A DNA stretch of 64,000 nucleotides from Mugil cephalus (Eukaryota > Chordata > Actinopteri > Mugiliformes > Mugilidae). Positions within the stretch are counted from its first letter, which is position 1, and the number at the start of each line of letters is the position of its first letter. A model generated the notes under the pieces. It ran no database searches, was not told where the DNA came from, and worked only from the letters and a program-made list of their open reading frames with translations. The DNA is taken from the NCBI RefSeq assembly GCF_022458985.1, contig NC_061789.1, positions 7,792,357-7,856,356 of the forward strand. Reading direction: 5' to 3'. Position numbers and translations under genes: made by a program. Positions 58,340-64,000 of the stretch are shown piece by piece.

Positions 58340-59369
58340 AATTATGCAATGAATTGGGTTTCCCTTGTGGTTGGCCACAAAGCGGAACTTCACCACTTTT
58401 TAGTATCACTGTTTACAAATGATTGTGTTCAAACATTTTAGTTATAGACGTCTTGTCTCTTGTCTGGCAGCAACTGAGTAAAACTAACAACTGATCAGCA
58501 TTTATTAGCCCCAAATCCAGTCGCCATAGTTGAAGTACACATCAAAACCAAACCATTTTAACCCAATTTATTTATAATCGAACCAAATCATCAGACGTCT
58601 AACTACATTGATGCTGCTATTCTGCCTATTCTTTTATTGTTTGTTTGTTTTGTTTTGTCTTTTTTTTTAACGTGTGCAATACACGTTTACACTTTTACCA
58701 CTGGTGCCTTTAAACCACATTATATATTTTATATAATGGGGGCAGTAGAAAAGCAAACTAAAGACTGATAAGTAAAATAATAATAATAATAATAAAACAA
58801 ACAGATGAATAATGAACAAATATGGAAAAATACTATGAATAGGGACACTTTGTGACCACTGGACGGCAACGCTGTGCTAAATTATGTTCAGTCAAGTCAG
58901 GCATAATAGCATAAAGACACTTCCGGTAGAGATATTCAAAATAAGATTTTCAAATAAAGTTAAATGAACATTTGCGTTGTGACGACATCAATATGTCAAT
59001 GATATAAAATATGGACGATAATCTGTTTGTTGTCTAACGTTTTCTTTTTTATTTCGAATGAAACGAGCTAATCATACTTTGCCACACTGATGTTTTGAAG
59101 AACATCCGGTTAGCAACAGTTCCTAGGGACTCGCACAGGGGCATCGTGAACATTATATTTAGACGTTTTGGGTTTTCGGGCCTCAATAATAATAATAAAA
59201 AACACCACTTCAATCAATGTGTAAACAGTTGTACAGTTTCTGCATGATTCTGAACCGTATATCTGAAATGGGGTCATTATAAAATAATCATATCCTGCGG
59301 AGGGCAGTAAAATGCACCAGTAGCGTCAGAGCTGCCAAAATATCCCAGAAGAAGAAGAAAGGCAACATC

Positions 59370-62300
59370 ATGATGGCAGCGGAGAGCGAGTAAGTAGCCT
59401 GTTGACAAACATGTCACAGTTTTCCCAACACACTTTGAAACACTTGGTGACAGCCTGTAAATGTGATTACTCCGGTCGATCCTTCGGCGCTGTGGGTGAA
59501 AACAGACGCGGTGCCACAGGTTCTGATGTAGTTAGCTAAGCTAATAGGCTAACGCTAGCTTCATGTGTTTTTTAAGGCTGGCCGATCCAGGTCAGGATTC
59601 TTCACAAGTTAACGACGTCGTTTCTCTTTTTTTATTTTTTTTTTTGCAGCGTGCAGTCTGAAATCGAGGTGCTTCAGTCCATCTACCTGGACGAGCTGCT
59701 GGTTAAAAGGAGGGAGGACGGGTGAGGAAACGAGTCGTTGTTCATTTCATCAGCTTCAGTTTAGGCTCCGAGTTTGGATCATTTTTTTTTTATTTTTTTT
59801 GGATGGCAGTGAAATAAAGACTAAAGGAGCAAGTCAAACGAGACACACAATTTTGCGTGTGATTTGTAAAGGAAAACAACATCCAATCATAAAAAAAATG
59901 CACATATGCATAAGATGAGGCAAAACATTATGATCACTGACAGCAGAAGCAAATTACATTGATCATGTGGATGTTACATAGTTCATGCACCACCCACCTA
60001 GACCAGACCACACCCCCACCCTAACACAATAACACTCCTTCATGGCAGCACGATGCAGCCTGACACAAAAACATGACAAGCTTTAATCCGGTTCTGTTAA
60101 AAGGCAGTGTTGTATGTCTTACAATTTATTGTAGTATCTTTTCCCTACTCTGAACAAGGATCAACCAGATCTAAAATAGAGTAAAGTGCACATTATGGGC
60201 TTCTTGTGAGATAAGATGGGTCTACATTTTTTAAGGTCAGCATGTGCCCGATAGTCGACTAATAATAGAAGCGCAGACTGAATCATCGTCATGCATATTT
60301 TAAAATCCTATTATTCTGCACTGCTACACTTTTTTTTTTTTTTTAGTCAGCACCAGCTGCTTCAGCTGCGACTCCACATTCACTTCACTCTGCTCACTAA
60401 TTCTTAGCCACCGTTAATATTGAGCCTGGTATCTGTGCACAAAAGAAGCTTAAATCTATATGTGTGTATGTATATGTTGTCTCATGAGGAAGAAACGGCG
60501 AATCCACAGAAAGAAGTAATGTTAAGCACGAACAGCCGGTGGTTCTCTCATTTTTTCTGTTAATTTGAGAGCTTGAGGCTCTTCGTCATACTTTGCATTT
60601 AATGTTGGAAGGTCAGGAAAGACAGAAAACCCCCCAGGGTTTAGTTGGAAAGGTTCCTTAACTCTTCTGTTGTCACTGTGCAAGGAGAGGCGATAATTAG
60701 GTTTTCTTGACGAGTGCTGTTCTTTTATTAAAGCTGCTGCTGTGTTGTTGCTGCAGGGGCTGGGAGGTGAGCCTGGTCCTGTACCCGTCCACAGCCGAGG
60801 ACGCCGTCTCTCAGTTTGTTCGACTCACACTGACTTTGAGCCTCGACCAGCAGGTACCCTATTAATGGATGGTTTTATGACCCGCTGTTTCTCCTTCGCT
60901 GCATATTTTCCCTCCCACGCAAGCAGTCGAACCTGTAGAATCATTTTCTGATTACTCATGAGTCGTCTGTCTCCTCAAACACGTCTAAAAAGTGAAGGTT
61001 TTCTCACGTGTTCTCTGTCGCTTCTGGATTTGTTTCGCTCTACGCCCCCAGGCAGCTTCTTAAATCAGCTCTTTTCTCTCTCCTGTGTTTGCAGTACCCC
61101 TTGTCTCCTCCGGACATCTCCATTCAGAACCCCCGCGGGCTTTCTGATGATAAACTCAGCAGGTTAGAGGACTGACTCATTCACTCGCATTTACGCTGCT
61201 TCGGTTCTCAGCGTTGTTTCATTTCAGATTTGTCTCTCTTAGTGTCCAGAAGTGTCTTCAGGTGGAGGCTCAGTCCTGTCTGGGCTCACCGGTGTTGTAT
61301 CAGCTCATCGAGGTCACTAGATTCAGTGTTTATTTACTCTTATTTACAGTATTAGTGAATGGAATATATCAGATCGCTAATTGTCTTTCTCCTCCAGAAA
61401 GCTAAAGAAATCCTGACTGAAAGTAATATTCCTCACGGAAACTGTGTCATTTGCCTTTATGACTTCAAGGTAAGCTCTTTGTCCTGTTGGTTTCTTAATT
61501 CTTCTACTTCTTCTCCTGCGATCTGCTGAAAAATCTAACAAACTCATCCACGCTTCTGGTTTTTCAGGAGGGAGAGACTTTCACCAAGACGAGCTGCTAC
61601 CACTACTTCCACTCCCACTGCCTCGGCCGCTACGTCCGCCACTCTGAGCGGGAGCTCCGGCGGAGGGAGAAGGAGCTGGAGGAGGACAAAACGCGAGACA
61701 GGACGGACTGTCAGGTCAGTCAACAGCCGCCGCCGCCGCGCTGATGTTCAGTCGCTCCGATCAGAGCCGTCCTGAATCCCGTCCTTGACTCCCCCCCCAC
61801 CCCCCTCGCAGGACCTGACCGTGGTGTGTCCGGTGTGCAGAGAGACCCTGACGTACGACGTCGATCAGCTTCTGTCTTCGCCTGCGCCCAAGCTGCCCGA
61901 GGTGAGACCGGCTTGAGACGGTCTAAAGGAGCCGAACGGCTCTGAACAAAATCAAACTGTCGTTTGTCTTTCAGACGGACGAGGTGGCGATCGGCTCGGA
62001 CTTTCAGCAGAAGTGGTGTGAACTCCAGAAGCTTTTGGAAAGACAGAGGTCTAAAGGAGGAGTCATCGACCCCGAGGTGGAATCAAATCGCTTTCTCATT
62101 CATATCAATGAGGTAATGATCATGTTGGTTGCATTCGTGTAACAGTCTTGAGACTCAAAGGGGTCGTGAGCTGCTCAGCAAGGGGAAAATGAGCAAAACG
62201 ATTAACTATTTATTTGATTATGTCAACTCCCTCAGACTCCACCTGTTTCTGAGAATGGATTCCTGGAGGAAGACGTCCCCCCTGCTCCCCCGACGTCCTC

Positions 62301-62904
62301 CGCCTCTAACGCGCCCCCTGACGACGGCGTCAGAGCGGACCGCTTCGTTCCTGGATTCTCCCACTACAGAGGCGCTCAAGGCCAGAGGCGTCAGCACCAG
62401 CCGAGGGGACAGAGACGGGGCGGCAGGTCCAGACACCCGCACTGGAGAGCCACCCCGGTCGCCGAGCACCTGGACAAACTCTCCCTGTCCTCAGACGGCA
62501 CCGAAGGACCAGCTAAAACCAAATCTCAGGGTAACCGCGGCCAGCCCGTGCAAAGCAACCCGGAGTCGTGTCAGCCCAAGACGGGCAGCAGTGAAGTTTG
62601 CTCAGTGGAACAAGATTCCTTAGGCGACCCGCCCTCGTCTCAGCCTGGTTTGGAAACTGAGCCGCCAAAAGACGCTGTGGACTCCGCAGGCTGCCACGGC
62701 CGCCGCGGAAGGAGGAGGGGCCCTTGCCAGCCCGCCCCGCACACGGGGGCGCCCGGACCCGCGCGGTACTACTGGGACGGTCGGGCTTCGAGAAACAGAG
62801 GAGGAGCCGGTGGTCTGTGCAGCAGAGGAGGGGGGCAACGCCAGGGTCACGGCAGGGACTTCCAACAGAAGGTCGTGGACAGGGGACGAGAGGAGGTGCT
62901 ATGA
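59370..62904 (+). CDS. rnf25: RING finger protein 25 (E3 ubiquitin ligase), 480 aa
   Basis: RWD- and RING-containing E3 ubiquitin ligase (AO7). Coding exons: 59370-59389, 59650-59721, 60757-60853, 61095-61162, 61243-61312, 61398-61469, 61568-61714, 61812-61901, 61975-62112, 62236-62904 (1443 nt, phases close). Residues about 8-115 form an RWD domain (SEIEVLQSIYLDEL, ISIQNPRGLSDDKL). The RING starts at CVICLYDF, continues FTKTSCYHYFHSHCLGRYV, has a long charged insert as in human RNF25, and closes with CPVCRETL. The tail is Arg/Gly/Gln-rich and disordered, again as in the family. Two tandem ATGs (59370 and 59373) open the frame; I took the first. AATAAA at 63211-63216 gives a 3' UTR of about 330 bases. 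The gene is divergent from anapc2. Confidence 0.96.
59915..60085 (+). mobile_element. End fragment of a Tc1-like element in rnf25 intron 2
   Basis: The stretch GGCAAAACATTATGATCACT followed by GACAGCAGAAG, and later AACACTCCTTCATGGCAGCA with GATGCAGCCTGACACA, resembles the terminal and subterminal sequence of a widespread fish Tc1-like family ('aaaacattatgaccactgacagg'). The transposase part is deleted. Confidence 0.5.
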
Positions 62905-63210
62905 CAAAGGGCAACAGGAGGAACAATGAACAAATGTGTGTGTGCCTCCATCATCAGCCTGCACGGATTCATGCCCTGCACCAGAAATGACATTCGCTGT
63001 AGTATCCTGTGCTCCTTTCCATCGCCATCGTCCCAGTTTCTGGCACTCGCCTTCATACACACTGATATCAGACGTAGATGGTTGTTGCTTTCTGTTGTGA
63101 GGCTGTATCATTTGAAAGAACCACGAATTAAATTTTCTCTGGACGGCACCCTGTTTTGCAGCGTGTTTGTATTTCCAGTTGAGCTGAGATGAAGTGATTG
63201 TTGCCGCTTT

Positions 63211-63216
63211 AATAAA
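63211..63216 (+). promoter_or_regulatory. rnf25 poly(A) signal
   Basis: AATAAA 307 bases after the rnf25 stop codon. Confidence 0.75.
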
Positions 63217-63469
63217 TCTTTAACTGACCTGCAGAGTGGGGATTCTTACTTTAATGTAAATTCTGCAAAATTACGAGACTGTGTTTTTTAATTAACTTCA
63301 TGGCTACATATACAAAATCACCGTTTAATTAGAGCTAGAAATTTGTTTAGATTTGTTACTATTCTTGCATAAAATCATTGCCCTGTCTCGCAGAAATACC
63401 TCAATGTAGATAATGTTTGTGCAATATTTCGTTAATAATGTTAATGGTGGTTTTACGCATATATCCCTA

Positions 63470-63570
63470 AATAAGAATCGGAATCAGAAAAAAATTTATT
63501 TATCTCCGAAGGGCAATTAGGAGGGCGAAGATTGGTACATAAAATTAAACTGTAAAACAGCAGATAAGGT
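63470..63570 (-). mobile_element. LINE 3' tail fragment
   Basis: Read on the minus strand it is CGGAGATAAATAAATTTTTT followed by CTGATTCCGATTCTTATT, the form of an L2-type LINE tail ending in ATTCTG-like short repeats. No coding part remains. Confidence 0.45.
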
Positions 63571-63806
63571 ATGACAAATAAACAAATAAAATAAATAAAG
63601 TGAGGCGTGGTTTAAAAACAAAAAAAAATAAAAAATTTAAGTGACATTGTAGTTAAAGTGTCAAAGTAGCATTGCAATCTACTTAACAGATATGCAACAA
63701 ATATGTATTTTTATTTAGGTGGGTGAATTTTTTGGTAAAAGTACGCAGTTTATAATTTGGAGTCAATGGGAGTTTTGATGACAAACAGAAAAGTGGCGCG
63801 CAGACT

Positions 63807-63821
63807 CATGGGAAATGTAGT
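63807..63821 (-). promoter_or_regulatory. ZNF143-like site of the next gene's promoter
   Basis: On the minus strand ACTACATTTCCCATG, a good match to the ACTACA..TCCCA motif. It lies 50 bases upstream of the YY1-like element and about 140 bases before the first ATG on the plus strand. Confidence 0.55.
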
Positions 63822-63859
63822 TATCGCACATTATAGGAGGCGGAACGGAAGCGACGGTC

Positions 63860-64000
63860 CACCGCCGCCATCTTTGATTTTTTTTTTTTTACTGTTGTCG
63901 TTGAAGACCAACCCCTCTGTTAATTCGGAGGTTCTCGGAGGCGTGTGGATGTTTTTTAAAACGACCGAGGTGATGACTGGCGGGACCGACTTTCACAAGA
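63860..64000 (+). other. Probable 5' end of another gene, cut by the window
   Basis: CpG-rich sequence after the ZNF143- and YY1-like motifs. ATGs occur at 63949 and, in the same frame, at 63973; the second opens MTGGTDFHK. The reading is too short to identify the gene or to choose the start. Confidence 0.4.
63864..63874 (-). promoter_or_regulatory. YY1-like element
   Basis: GCCGCCATCTT, i.e. AAGATGGCGGC, the YY1 consensus usually found just downstream of transcription starts of housekeeping genes. Confidence 0.65.

Larger units (their letters stand above)
57800..58600. repeat. Tandem duplication (period about 560 bases) carrying CTCF-like sites
   Basis: Copy 1 from 57800 and copy 2 from about 58325 share, in order: GTGG..GGCCACAA, a CGGAACT block, TTTACAA(G/A)TG, GT(A/T)CAAACA, TCTG(T)GGCAG, TTTATTA, AATC(T/C)AGTC(T/G)CCA. 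The copies are roughly 65-70% alike by eye. A third partial unit may start at 58197. Confidence 0.6.
57444..59369. other. Divergent interval between anapc2 and rnf25
   Basis: About 1.9 kb with no exon chain. It holds CTCF-like motifs and a tandem duplication in its left half, an AT-rich inverted repeat at 58092-58134 and a (TAA)n run near 58780. The core promoter of rnf25 is presumably within the last 200 bases. Confidence 0.5.

Overview
The window looks like chromosomal DNA of a bony (teleost) fish. The protein-coding genes are split into short exons with GT-AG introns (one GC-AG), many introns are only about 75-150 bases long, the encoded proteins are vertebrate orthologues, and the repeats are of fish type (decayed Tc1-like and hAT-like transposons, LINE tails, microsatellites and minisatellites).

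Layout. 1-13.0 kb: gene-poor and AT-rich. It holds two related promoter/first-exon copies on the minus strand (about 1.15 and 6.0 kb), a membrane-protein-like ORF at 2.2-2.6 kb, a Tc1-like relic, a short tandem repeat with a perfect hairpin, a roughly 540-bp tandem duplication and a large minisatellite. 13.07-24.88 kb (-): fus, rebuilt as 15 coding exons and 552 residues. 26.11-27.30 kb (+): a four-exon, 200-residue gene I do not recognise. 28.48-34.41 kb (-): arl6ip1 (6 coding exons, 203 aa). 36.02-42.62 kb (+): srrm2 (13 coding exons, 1361 aa). 46.57-51.15 kb (+): a rab35 gene (6 exons, 208 aa). 53.16-57.44 kb (-): anapc2 (14 exons, 813 aa). 59.37-62.90 kb (+): rnf25 (10 exons, 480 aa). The last 200 bases look like the promoter and 5' end of another gene.

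All seven gene models close with every exon phase matching, a single stop and a total length divisible by three, so exon borders should be reliable to the base apart from the few ambiguous sites noted. The genes are housekeeping in character: RNA binding and splicing (fus, srrm2), ER shaping (arl6ip1), membrane traffic (rab35) and ubiquitin ligation (anapc2, rnf25). They do not form an operon. Regulation visible in the sequence includes divergent promoter pairs (arl6ip1/srrm2 about 0.5 kb apart, anapc2/rnf25 about 1.9 kb apart, fus/orphan gene about 0.8 kb apart), ZNF143-, CREB-, YY1- and CTCF-like motifs, and a 35-base frame-breaking exon in fus that matches the known self-regulating exon 7 of human FUS.

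I found no CRISPR array, tRNA or rRNA gene, and no clearly new multi-gene system. The most interesting items are the orphan 200-aa gene, the CTCF-bearing tandem repeat between anapc2 and rnf25, a perfect 34-bp palindrome in arl6ip1, the GC-AG intron of anapc2, and the duplicated signal-peptide exon at the left end.
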